Source: Saprospiraceae bacterium (lineage in GTDB: Bacteria > Bacteroidota > Bacteroidia > Chitinophagales > Saprospiraceae). Taken from it: a stretch of DNA of 64,000 bases. The notes under the pieces were generated by a model, which was given only the letters and a program-made list of their open reading frames with translations, was not told the DNA's origin and searched no databases. This document shows, piece by piece, positions 17,265-25,243 of the stretch. The position numbers and the translations under genes were made by a program. Each line of letters opens with the position of its first letter. Position 1 is the first letter of the stretch. The stretch lies in NCBI GenBank assembly GCA_020629715.1, contig JAHDCU010000008.1, forward strand, positions 62,001 to 126,000. The letters are read 5' to 3'.

Positions 17265-20112
17265 CAATCGGTACGGCATTTAAAACAGATTTCATCGTAT
17301 TAAATAAATGAATAGGATTGAATGGTTTACTGACAAATGCATCTACGCCTGCTTTCAATGCTTGATCTTTGATTTCAGATTGGTTGGTAGCCGTAAGCGC
17401 TATGATTGGAATATTTGATTTATTAGATTTCAAATTTCTGATGGACTTAGTCGCTTCAAAACCATCCATAGTAGGCATTTGAAGATCCATAAGAATAATG
17501 GCATATTCACATTGATCATGTAGTTTTAATGCTTCCTCACCATTTTTAGCAACATCAAATGTACAACCCCATTTTTTTAAGAATCTCTTGAGTACCATGA
17601 CATTCATGGAGTAGTCATCTGCTATAAGGATATTCAAATTTTCTAGACCTGAGAATGAGCTATTTAGATCAACACTTTCTATATTATCTTCTTTGTTGTA
17701 AGCTTGGCTTATCTCATAATCTACTTCAAAGCTGAAATTACTACCTTTCCCGACTTTGCTTTCTAGTTGTAAGTCACTACCCATGATATTCAGTAGTCTT
17801 TTACAGATAGATAGACCTAATCCAGTACCTCCAAATTTTCTGGTAATGCTCGAATCTGCTTGTACAAAATCATCGAATATCTTGGATTGACTTTCTTCAG
17901 CTATCCCTTCGCCCGTATCAATGACTTCGAAAAGAATGGTACATTTATCACGATGCTGATGGATGAGTTCTAAAGAAAGTTCTACTTTTCCTGTATTGGT
18001 AAATTTTATGGCATTGGATACGAGATTATTTAAGATTTGAAAAAGTCTTGTACGATCTCCGATCAGAGCCATTGGAATATCCTCATCCTTTTTGACTTTA
18101 AATCGGATACCTTTTTCTATAGCTAATGGCTGAAAGTTTTTACGTAGTGCTCCTAAGATATAATCTAGGTTAAAGTCTTTACTTTCCAGCTCTATTTTAC
18201 CTGCTAAGATCTTATTGTAATCAAGTACATCGTTGACGAGATGCAGTAGATGCTCAGATGAGTATTTTAGTGCATTAAGATTTTCAGTTTGCGAATCTAG
18301 ATGATCTTCTAGGATCAAAATATTGGATAGACCGATGATTCCATTTAGTGGTGTTCTGATCTCATGAGACATCACATTAAGGAACTTAGATTTGGCTTCG
18401 TTTGCTAATTCGGCTTCTTCTTTAGCCGCCTGTAATTGTAATTGAGTTTCCTTGAGTTGAGTTACATCAATAAACGACCCTACCGTTCCTGTTGGTTGCC
18501 CATTTTTGTCATAAGAAATCTGGAATCTATTTTCTACCCATTTTTGTTTTCCATCATTAGTAATTCCTTTGATCACACGTCTAAATTGACCTACGGGATT
18601 ATTTAAAAATTCAAATACTGCTTGTTGGCTTTCTTTGTCTATATGATCGAAAAGCTCATAAAAAGTTTTTCCTATGCTATCCTCTATTTTAAGGCCAACT
18701 AGATCTTCCCAGGCCGCATTTAGATAAGTATATTTTCCCTTGCTATCTGTTTGGAAAATTACGTTTTCTACATTCCCTACTACGACCTCAAGTTGATCTT
18801 TGGTCTCTTGTAATTCTGTGACATCGACAAATGCACCTGATCCAGATAGGATATTATTATTTAGATCGCGGGTCACTTTGATGGTGAGATCTATCCATAA
18901 TTTTCTACCGGATTTAGTCGTAAGTTTTAATACTTGATTATGTATAAGATCATTGGATACTAAAAATTCGGAGATCTTCTGATGACTATTGAGTTCTAAG
19001 TATTTGAAGAATTCTTCAAATTTTAGATTTAATGCTTTTTCTACATTGGTCTCATAGTATAATTCAAAAGCGGCATTTAGATAGGTAAAGCGCAACTCAT
19101 CATTAAATTCAAAGATTGCGTGATTTACATTATCGAGCAATAGACTCAATTGCGATTTTATACTGTTGAGCTCCGTGATATCAATAAATACTCCCATCCC
19201 CCCTAGGATGTTTCCTTCTTCATTACGATCGAGTTTGATTTTGACTTCAAACCATTGATAGATTCCTGATTTTCGCTTTATTTGGAAGATTTTGCTAAAT
19301 TGATTTTCAGTACTATTGATAAATGCATTGAATGCTACTACTGATTCTTTATCAATCCTTGGTAAAATATGTCTGATGTCGAGATGCATGATATCATTGA
19401 CATTGATATTATACAGCGTCGAGAATGCTTCATTTATATAGATAAATTTTAAATCTGCATCAAGCTCAAAGATGGCATGCTGGATATTGTCTAATACCAA
19501 CTGCAATCTATTTTTGGTGGTATTTAGTTCTGTAATATCTAGAAATGAACCTATAGCACCTACGGCTTCTTCCTCGTTGTCTTCAAAAATCAATCTAAAG
19601 TTAGTTTCTAGAAATTTTACACTTCCATTTTTATTCGTAACCTTAAAAACGGTATTGAAGTCTTTAGATGGATTTTCTATAAATTTTGCTACTTCATCTA
19701 AGTTTTTGGCATCTATATAATCTGCAAATGCCCATATCTTTTTTCCTAGGCTATCTTCAACAGAGATCCCAAATAGATCTTCCCAAGCGTTATTGAGATA
19801 TATAAATTCTGCATTTTTATTTAATCGAAAGATTCCATTTCTCACATTATTATTGATGAGTTGGATTTTGTCTCTAGCAGCCTCAACTTCGGATATTTTA
19901 TCCGCCACGTCAGACTTTAGTTCTTGATTCAAACTATACAGCTCTTTCGAACTCTGTTCTAGGATGGTCTCCAACCTTTCCATATCCAGATCACTATCTA
20001 AATAGGCTTGATTTATTTGGTCTAGAAATTTTTCTAGCTTTATTATATCTACTGGTTTTAATCCAGCTTTTTTGATTTGCCTTTTAAGTAATCTGTGGTA
20101 TGTTTTTTTCAT
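17245..20112 (-). CDS. Hybrid sensor histidine kinase/response regulator with four PAS domains
   Basis: The 955-residue protein has a helical N-terminus (about 1-75), then four tandem PAS domains (about 78-200, 205-320, 325-445 and 447-565). A HisKA domain follows with phospho-acceptor H583 in NVMSHEIRTPLNG, then an ATPase domain (GGTGLGLSICKRL), and a receiver domain with D876 in LMDLQMPTMDG. No membrane helix is seen, so it senses from the cytoplasm. The ATG overlaps the end of the FIST gene upstream by four bases, which implies one signalling unit. No DNA-binding output domain is present, so a downstream partner outside this pair is expected. The four PAS domains look like products of internal duplication. 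Confidence 0.92.
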   Translation of the reverse strand: MKKTYHRLLKRQIKKAGLKPVDIIKLEKFLDQINQAYLDSDLDMERLETILEQSSKELYSLNQELKSDVADKISEVEAARDKIQLINNNVRNGIFRLNKNAEFIYLNNAWEDLFGISVEDSLGKKIWAFADYIDAKNLDEVAKFIENPSKDFNTVFKVTNKNGSVKFLETNFRLIFEDNEEEAVGAIGSFLDITELNTTKNRLQLVLDNIQHAIFELDADLKFIYINEAFSTLYNINVNDIMHLDIRHILPRIDKESVVAFNAFINSTENQFSKIFQIKRKSGIYQWFEVKIKLDRNEEGNILGGMGVFIDITELNSIKSQLSLLLDNVNHAIFEFNDELRFTYLNAAFELYYETNVEKALNLKFEEFFKYLELNSHQKISEFLVSNDLIHNQVLKLTTKSGRKLWIDLTIKVTRDLNNNILSGSGAFVDVTELQETKDQLEVVVGNVENVIFQTDSKGKYTYLNAAWEDLVGLKIEDSIGKTFYELFDHIDKESQQAVFEFLNNPVGQFRRVIKGITNDGKQKWVENRFQISYDKNGQPTGTVGSFIDVTQLKETQLQLQAAKEEAELANEAKSKFLNVMSHEIRTPLNGIIGLSNILILEDHLDSQTENLNALKYSSEHLLHLVNDVLDYNKILAGKIELESKDFNLDYILGALRKNFQPLAIEKGIRFKVKKDEDIPMALIGDRTRLFQILNNLVSNAIKFTNTGKVELSLELIHQHRDKCTILFEVIDTGEGIAEESQSKIFDDFVQADSSITRKFGGTGLGLSICKRLLNIMGSDLQLESKVGKGSNFSFEVDYEISQAYNKEDNIESVDLNSSFSGLENLNILIADDYSMNVMVLKRFLKKWGCTFDVAKNGEEALKLHDQCEYAIILMDLQMPTMDGFEATKSIRNLKSNKSNIPIIALTATNQSEIKDQALKAGVDAFVSKPFNPIHLFNTMKSVLNAVPIANQLAN

Positions 20113-21233
20113 ACTTCCGTGAGCGTGGTTATGGTCATGGTCTGATTATGTAGTCGACACGGCGAAAATTCGCCAAATGGAGCGATTTCACCGTAAGAAT
20201 AGAAACCTGTGATCACACTCTGATTTCCAACTACTTCTTTGACAGCCTCTATCTCTTCTTCTACTAGTTGTTTTAATACTAATCTTCTACCGACACAACT
20301 TATGAGTAATGATAGTTGAGTATCCTCAGCATTAAAGGCATTAGATATTTCAGCAGAGCTAGCCGCTCCATCTACGAGACGATTTACATTTGCTTTCATC
20401 ATTCTTACGTAAGAGCCTTCTGGTATATTACCCGCAAAAGTCAGGCTATTATCATCTTCCGATATCGCAAGTATTGTACGTACTACAGGATCCGTTTCTC
20501 TGCTGTCTCTTAGGCTTAGTGGAAATAAAAGACCTGAGCTTGGAAGATCTGCAGCTGCATCTCCTAAGTATGTTTTATAAACCTCTAAGGCAGGTTTGTT
20601 ATCCAATTCATACAGGATATTATCCTCTGATCTGGTGACCTTACGATCTATTCCAAAACTGTCCCATCCTCCCTTCGATCCGAATCCAATTTTAAGATTT
20701 TTTCCATATAAACCGATTCCACTTACTTTGCCAGAGACACGTTTCCCTCCATTAATTATAAAAGTCTCATTAAAGTCGGATCCGTCTCCAGCGAGACCAC
20801 CTGTGATACTTACCTTAGGAAGTATGTTTACCAATCCTTTAACTAGATCAGCGCCGTTGACATTGAGTCCATCACTGAAAATTAATAGGTGAGCCAAATC
20901 TTCTTTTTGAAAACGTTTGGCTAGGTTAATACCAGCTTCCTCACTATCACCCATATCTGCGATATCGACGGTATGGGTTACTACTTCTGTTTTTTCAAAT
21001 TCTATTGCAGTTATTACTGCCGAATGATCACTAACATATTGGTCATGTATTTCACCTGCGGTAGAACAGCCACAGATCGTAGTTTTTGGATAGTCGTGGT
21101 GAAGTGAAGTCAGTAACTGATCAGTGTTTTCGAAGGTAGGTGAAATAAATACCATGAATAAGTCAGGTATAAATGGAAATGTTATAGATTCTTCTTCAAA
21201 TACTATATTAATCACCCGTTGATAAACTTTCAT
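20109..21233 (-). CDS. FIST N- and C-domain sensory protein
   Basis: The 374-residue protein has a FIST_N domain (about 25-200) and a FIST_C domain (about 215-350; RRLVLKQLVEEEIEAV and GFYSYGEIAPFGE are typical). FIST domains are predicted small-ligand sensors, possibly for amino acids or related compounds, usually next to histidine kinases or cyclases. Here the stop overlaps the kinase start by four bases, so FIST probably delivers its signal to that kinase. FIST_N begins near the N-terminus with no signal peptide, so the protein is cytoplasmic. Unusually for the phylum, an AGGAGAG Shine-Dalgarno sequence lies just before the ATG. Confidence 0.88.
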   Translation of the reverse strand: MKVYQRVINIVFEEESITFPFIPDLFMVFISPTFENTDQLLTSLHHDYPKTTICGCSTAGEIHDQYVSDHSAVITAIEFEKTEVVTHTVDIADMGDSEEAGINLAKRFQKEDLAHLLIFSDGLNVNGADLVKGLVNILPKVSITGGLAGDGSDFNETFIINGGKRVSGKVSGIGLYGKNLKIGFGSKGGWDSFGIDRKVTRSEDNILYELDNKPALEVYKTYLGDAAADLPSSGLLFPLSLRDSRETDPVVRTILAISEDDNSLTFAGNIPEGSYVRMMKANVNRLVDGAASSAEISNAFNAEDTQLSLLISCVGRRLVLKQLVEEEIEAVKEVVGNQSVITGFYSYGEIAPFGEFSPCRLHNQTMTITTLTEV

Positions 21234-21235
21234 AA

Positions 21236-21242
21236 CTCTCCT
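21236..21242 (-). promoter_or_regulatory. Strong Shine-Dalgarno site before the FIST gene
   Basis: Read on the minus strand, AGGAGAG stands two bases before the ATG at 21233. Most other genes in the window lack such a clear site, and it supports the chosen start despite the short spacing. Confidence 0.5.
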
Positions 21243-21365
21243 AACAAATTAAATAAATAATTAATATATAAATATAGACAAATAAGGGAATAATCATTGG
21301 ATGTAGTTTTCATATTTTTTGCATCCCAGTTGTCAGATAATATCATTTTCGTCTTCAAAGTATAT

Positions 21366-21398
21366 TTTGAATTGGACTTTTAAAAAGTCTTACATTTG
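21366..21398 (+). promoter_or_regulatory. Strong predicted promoter before the unknown gene and rnr
   Basis: TTTG at 21366-21369 and TACATTTG at 21391-21398 are separated by 21 bases and match the Bacteroidota consensus fully. The -7 element overlaps an in-frame GTG at 21398, so that GTG cannot be the start. Transcription should begin close to the ATG at 21407. Confidence 0.68.
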
Positions 21399-21406
21399 TG
21401 ATACAT

Positions 21407-21904
21407 ATGCCACAAAATTCCTTTCATACCTTTCTAAGCTACTTCCCAGAAGTTGAGCTACCGATTAATCTTTCGGATGACTATGTCGATGAATTTAGTA
21501 GACATAATACTCCTATCCCTATTTCTTATATTAATGAGTATATTCTAACTATTGAGAGTAGCCATGACGATTATACGGAATATATCCCGTGTATACGACT
21601 CAAGGATACTCCAGATATGCATGTCATCGTTTATTGGAAAGGAGGACTTTTGAAATATGAGTTTGTCATGGTTTCTTTTGACAAAAGTGGAAATCTACTA
21701 TCGCGTAGAACGATTGCGAGTACTATCGCTTCAGAAAATAAAGTCAAGAAATCAGTAGCTACGATCACAGAAGATTGGATCATCCATATCGTTGCAGGTG
21801 AAAATAATAGTAATGACTTAAGATATAGTCCAAAAAATAGTCAGGCATTTGCTATGGAGCTATTGGCAGACGGACAAATTATTTTTAACAAAGACGAGAT
21901 ATAG
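21407..21904 (+). CDS. Conserved hypothetical protein upstream of RNase R
   Basis: The product is about 165 residues and I do not recognise a family. It begins MPQNSFHTFLSYFPEVELP and is soluble, mixed alpha/beta, with no signal peptide or membrane helix. It contains IRLKDTPDMHVIVYWKGGL and ends with FNKDEI. An upstream in-frame GTG at 21398 is rejected because it lies inside the predicted promoter, leaving ATG 21407 with a leader of only a few bases. The stop is two bases before the RNase R start, so they probably form an operon and may share a role in RNA metabolism. Confidence 0.7.
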   Translation: MPQNSFHTFLSYFPEVELPINLSDDYVDEFSRHNTPIPISYINEYILTIESSHDDYTEYIPCIRLKDTPDMHVIVYWKGGLLKYEFVMVSFDKSGNLLSRRTIASTIASENKVKKSVATITEDWIIHIVAGENNSNDLRYSPKNSQAFAMELLADGQIIFNKDEI

Positions 21905-21906
21905 AT

Positions 21907-24090
21907 TTGAGTAATAGAAGAAAAAAAAACTATAAGGGGAAAGGCAAGAAGATGTCAACTCAATTTCTTAAAAAAGTATTGATAAGGGCGTTTATGAGAG
22001 ATCCAAAAAAACGCTTGGATGCCAAACAACTTAAAAGAAAACTAAAGATTAATAATAGTAAGGATGCCATTGATCATGCTTTAAAATCGCTACATGATGA
22101 AGGCGTTATTATTTTCGTTAAGGACGGTAAATACCGATTCAATAGACAATCCGATCATCCACTTATTTTTCGAGATAGTGCAAAAAATACGGTTACAGGA
22201 AAGGTAGATATGACCCGAAGTGGTGCTGCGTATATACTGGTCGAGGAGGGTGATGATATATATGTACCCATGCGTCATACCTTGAATGCTATGGATGGTG
22301 ATACAGTCAAGGTTGAGATGCGGAATAAATCCAATAATTCTCGACCAGAGGGAAAAATAGTAGATGTCATCAAAAGAGCCGTCACTCAAGTGGTCGGTCG
22401 TGTATGGATGCATAAGCATTATGCCGTAGTACATACTTCTTTCCGATCTCAGATACCTGAAGTATATGTCAAAAAGGAACAACTGTATGGAGCTAAGGAT
22501 AAGGACTATGTGCTGGTAAGTATTACAGATTGGACCAAAAGCCAAAATAAGTCTATTTGGGGCAGAGTTACTCAGGTTATTGAGGATCATAATCCAGCAG
22601 AGATCGCTATGAATACGATCTTGATCAATAGTGGTTTTGAGCTTTCTTTTCCAGATGAGGTATTGAAGGAGTCAGAGGCTATACATGAAATATATACAGA
22701 TAATGAGATCGCCAAACGTAGAGACTTTAGAGCTATACAGACATGTACGATAGACCCTGCTACGGCCAAAGATTTTGATGATGCACTTTCCCTAGAGATT
22801 AAAGAAAATGGACATGTGGAAGTTGGCGTTCATATTGCAGATGTGACTCATTATTTAAAGCCAGGGTCTGCATTAGATAAGGAAGCCTTAGATCGGAGCA
22901 CTTCAGTATACTTAGTGGATAGGGTGATTCCTATGTTGCCAGAAAAACTGAGCAATAACCTCTGCTCATTGATGCCAAGAGTAGATAGATTTACATTTTC
23001 TGCAGTGTTTACTTTTGATGAAAAAATTAATATAATTGATCAATGGTACGGTAAGGGAATTATCCATTCTGATGAAAGGTTTAGCTATGAAGAAGCGCAA
23101 GAATATCTTGAAGGAAAGGAGGGAGAGTTTAGCTCCAGTTTACTAAAGCTGAATGAGATTGCTCATGCTTTGAGGAAGAAAAGATATAAGAATGGAGCTA
23201 TAGCTTTTGAATCTGACGAAGTTAGATTTAAGTTGGATGATACAGGAAAGCCTATAGGGGTATATGTCAAACAACGGAAAGATGCACATCTTTTAATTGA
23301 AGATTTTATGTTGTTAGCTAATCAAAAGGTAGCAGAGTATATACATAAAAAAGCGAAAGGTCAGGAGATTCCTTTTGTATATAGAATACACGATGAACCC
23401 AATGAAGAAAAACTTCAAGATTTTATTGCATATGCAGCCGATATGGGTTTCAAAATGGACGCTTCCACCCAAAAGCAGTTTGCTAAATCAATATTAGAAT
23501 TATCAAAAAAGGCCAAGGAAAATGAGCTATTTAAAATGCTGGAACCTCTAGCAATCAGGACGATGTCCAAGGCTTCTTATAGCACAGATAACATCGGTCA
23601 TTTTGGATTGGCTCTTACGTATTATACTCACTTCACTTCTCCGATACGAAGATATAGTGATGTGCTCGTACATAGAGTATTGTTTGAAAATCTAGAAGGT
23701 ACAAATAGATGGAACAAGACCCAGTTGCAAGCTAAATGTGATCATATATCAGCGCAAGAGCGTAAGGCGATGAAGGCGGAACGGGAATCTATAAAATTCA
23801 AACAAGTAGAATTTTTACAAGATAAAATCGGTGAAGAGTTTGAAGGTAGAGTATCGGGCTTTCTCGATCGTGGCTTTTTTGTAGAATTGATAGAAAGTAA
23901 GGCTGAAGGGTTAGTGAGTTTTGGAGATTTTGATGAGGTCTATAATGTAGCCGAAAACAAATTGAAAGCGACGGGCAAACGATCAGGAAATGAAATCGTA
24001 ATCGGTATGCCGATTAAAGTAAAAATTACCGACGCCAATCTAGAAACCATGCAAATAGAAATGGAGCTAATCTCCTTAGTAGTAGACTAG
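21907..24090 (+). CDS. rnr: Ribonuclease R
   Basis: The 727-residue 3'-5' exoribonuclease degrades structured RNA. Winged-helix and cold-shock-like RNA-binding domains lie at about 20-230. The catalytic RNB domain (about 255-580) has DPATAKDFDDALS with the metal-binding aspartates, and YTHFTSPIRRYSDVLVHR. An S1 domain lies near 640-720. The first in-frame start is TTG at 21907, two bases after the upstream gene; an ATG at 21952 is an alternative that loses only a basic tail. The 3' end overlaps the convergent SPOR gene by four bases. Confidence 0.95.
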   Translation: MSNRRKKNYKGKGKKMSTQFLKKVLIRAFMRDPKKRLDAKQLKRKLKINNSKDAIDHALKSLHDEGVIIFVKDGKYRFNRQSDHPLIFRDSAKNTVTGKVDMTRSGAAYILVEEGDDIYVPMRHTLNAMDGDTVKVEMRNKSNNSRPEGKIVDVIKRAVTQVVGRVWMHKHYAVVHTSFRSQIPEVYVKKEQLYGAKDKDYVLVSITDWTKSQNKSIWGRVTQVIEDHNPAEIAMNTILINSGFELSFPDEVLKESEAIHEIYTDNEIAKRRDFRAIQTCTIDPATAKDFDDALSLEIKENGHVEVGVHIADVTHYLKPGSALDKEALDRSTSVYLVDRVIPMLPEKLSNNLCSLMPRVDRFTFSAVFTFDEKINIIDQWYGKGIIHSDERFSYEEAQEYLEGKEGEFSSSLLKLNEIAHALRKKRYKNGAIAFESDEVRFKLDDTGKPIGVYVKQRKDAHLLIEDFMLLANQKVAEYIHKKAKGQEIPFVYRIHDEPNEEKLQDFIAYAADMGFKMDASTQKQFAKSILELSKKAKENELFKMLEPLAIRTMSKASYSTDNIGHFGLALTYYTHFTSPIRRYSDVLVHRVLFENLEGTNRWNKTQLQAKCDHISAQERKAMKAERESIKFKQVEFLQDKIGEEFEGRVSGFLDRGFFVELIESKAEGLVSFGDFDEVYNVAENKLKATGKRSGNEIVIGMPIKVKITDANLETMQIEMELISLVVD

Positions 24091-24674
24091 TTTTTACGCC
24101 TATGTACGTAGTTATCTATCCCTGCCTGCTTTAGTTTTCGTGATATATCCTGTGCTCTACTATGACTGTCATATCTCTGAGCACTTACTGAGTGAAATTC
24201 TGATCCGTCAAACTGAACAATTTCAGAATCATAACCCATATTTGATAATCTATCCCTCATCTTGGTCGCATTTGATTTTACAAGGTAACTACCACATATG
24301 ATCATATAATTTCCTGTACTGCTTGTATATGTTGAATTTGAAGTTTGTGTCGATGTTGGCGATGGTTCAGTAGTTTCCTCAGGCTCATCAAGTTGCTCAT
24401 CTAGACTGGAGTAATCTATTTCTTCATACTCTTCCTCGTTATTATAAGATGTTTCTTGAAAGTCATCCTCTAAAGTAGAATCCTCCTCCTCATCTTCAAA
24501 AAGACTTTCTTCACGTGCTAGCGTATCAGCAGAATCATCAAAATCAAAAGTATCACCTGGTAATTCGACGATATCAGCTTTAGGAGCTTGACACGACTTT
24601 ATGATGCTTGAAAACCATAACCATAATGCAAGTATGGCAATTGCATAAATAATGATTTTTACTACTCTACCCAT
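24087..24674 (-). CDS. SPOR domain protein with single membrane anchor
   Basis: The 195-residue protein has one N-terminal transmembrane helix (about 5-24) and then a very acidic Glu/Asp- and Ser/Thr-rich linker (about 35-110). The C-terminal SPOR domain (about 118-192) contains MIICGSYLVKSNATKMRDRL. SPOR domains bind denuded peptidoglycan strands, so the protein probably acts in the periplasm at division sites. The gene faces blaI across a shared 188-base intergenic region. Its 3' end overlaps rnr by four bases. Confidence 0.85.
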   Translation of the reverse strand: MGRVVKIIIYAIAILALWLWFSSIIKSCQAPKADIVELPGDTFDFDDSADTLAREESLFEDEEEDSTLEDDFQETSYNNEEEYEEIDYSSLDEQLDEPEETTEPSPTSTQTSNSTYTSSTGNYMIICGSYLVKSNATKMRDRLSNMGYDSEIVQFDGSEFHSVSAQRYDSHSRAQDISRKLKQAGIDNYVHRRKN

Positions 24675-24774
24675 GATAATTATATTTTAATCATGTAAAA
24701 TTACGAAAAACTATAATATATAAAAAATTCATTAACAGTGTATATTATTTCAACACGAGTAAAGTAAAAACTTT

Positions 24775-24796
24775 ATCTACGAATATTTTCGTAGAT
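24775..24796. promoter_or_regulatory. Palindrome 1, candidate BlaI-type operator
   Basis: ATCTACGAA and TTCGTAGAT form a perfect nine-base inverted repeat around TATT. It ends just upstream of the predicted blaI -33 element. It shares the core TACGAA-N4-TTCGTA with palindrome 2, 55 bases away centre to centre. Confidence 0.7.
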
Positions 24797-24797
24797 G

Positions 24798-24829
24798 CTT
24801 GCTCCTTTGGGAATTATATTTTAAACTTG
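24798..24829 (+). promoter_or_regulatory. Predicted promoter of the blaI-blaR1 operon
   Basis: CTTG at 24798-24801 and TAAACTTG at 24822-24829 are separated by 20 bases. Each differs by one base from the Bacteroidota TTTG/TAnnTTTG consensus. The promoter lies exactly between the two palindromes, as expected for repressor control. Confidence 0.5.
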
Positions 24830-24832
24830 TAG

Positions 24833-24848
24833 TACGAAATTATTCGTA
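24833..24848. promoter_or_regulatory. Palindrome 2, candidate BlaI-type operator at the transcription start
   Basis: TACGAA and TTCGTA form a perfect six-base inverted repeat around ATTA. It covers the expected transcription start and ends 14 bases before the blaI ATG at 24863. Confidence 0.68.
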
Positions 24849-24862
24849 TAACAATATATCGT

Positions 24863-25243
24863 ATGAAACCTACGGAATCAGAATTAGAGATTTTGCAGTT
24901 GCTCTGGGAGCATGGACCCCAACCTGTGAGAGTCATAAATGAAATGATCAATAAAAAGAGAGAGGTGGGCTACACCACTACTCTCAAGATCATGCAATTG
25001 ATGAATGAAAAAGGTCTGACCATTCGTGATACGACCAGTCGTACGCATGTTTATAGTGCCAATATTGACGAACAAAAGACCCGTAGTACACTTCTTTCAG
25101 AGTTTATAAATACCACATTTAGAGGTTCTGCTCAGTCGTTGGTATTACAAGCTTTAGGATCTAGTAAGACCTCTCAAGCAGAGCTAGATGAGATCAAGCA
25201 ACTGATCAATCGCATGGAAAATGCTAAAAATGAAGAATTATGA
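24863..25243 (+). CDS. BlaI/MecI/CopY family repressor
   Basis: The 126-residue winged-helix protein starts MKPTESELEILQLLWEHGPQ and continues VGYTTTLKIMQLMNEKGL, the family's DNA-binding domain, with a helical dimerisation tail. Such repressors bind short dyads in their own promoter and are removed when a BlaR1-type membrane protease is activated. The stop overlaps the M56 protease gene by four bases (ATGA). Two identical-core palindromes flank the promoter upstream. No beta-lactamase gene is adjacent, so the signal may be cell-wall or membrane stress rather than antibiotic. That last point is inference. Confidence 0.92.
   Translation: MKPTESELEILQLLWEHGPQPVRVINEMINKKREVGYTTTLKIMQLMNEKGLTIRDTTSRTHVYSANIDEQKTRSTLLSEFINTTFRGSAQSLVLQALGSSKTSQAELDEIKQLINRMENAKNEEL

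Noticed and set aside
20316-20892. Plus-strand open frames of 65-98 codons within the FIST gene
   Set aside because: They lie fully inside a well-supported gene on the other strand, have no start signal and show no recognisable protein.
21398-21406. GTG at 21398 as the start of the unknown gene
   Set aside because: It overlaps the last base of a full-consensus -7 promoter element, so it would not be transcribed.
22090-22590. Minus-strand frame of 166 codons within rnr
   Set aside because: It is antisense to the conserved N-terminal RNA-binding domains of RNase R and has low-complexity composition without family likeness.
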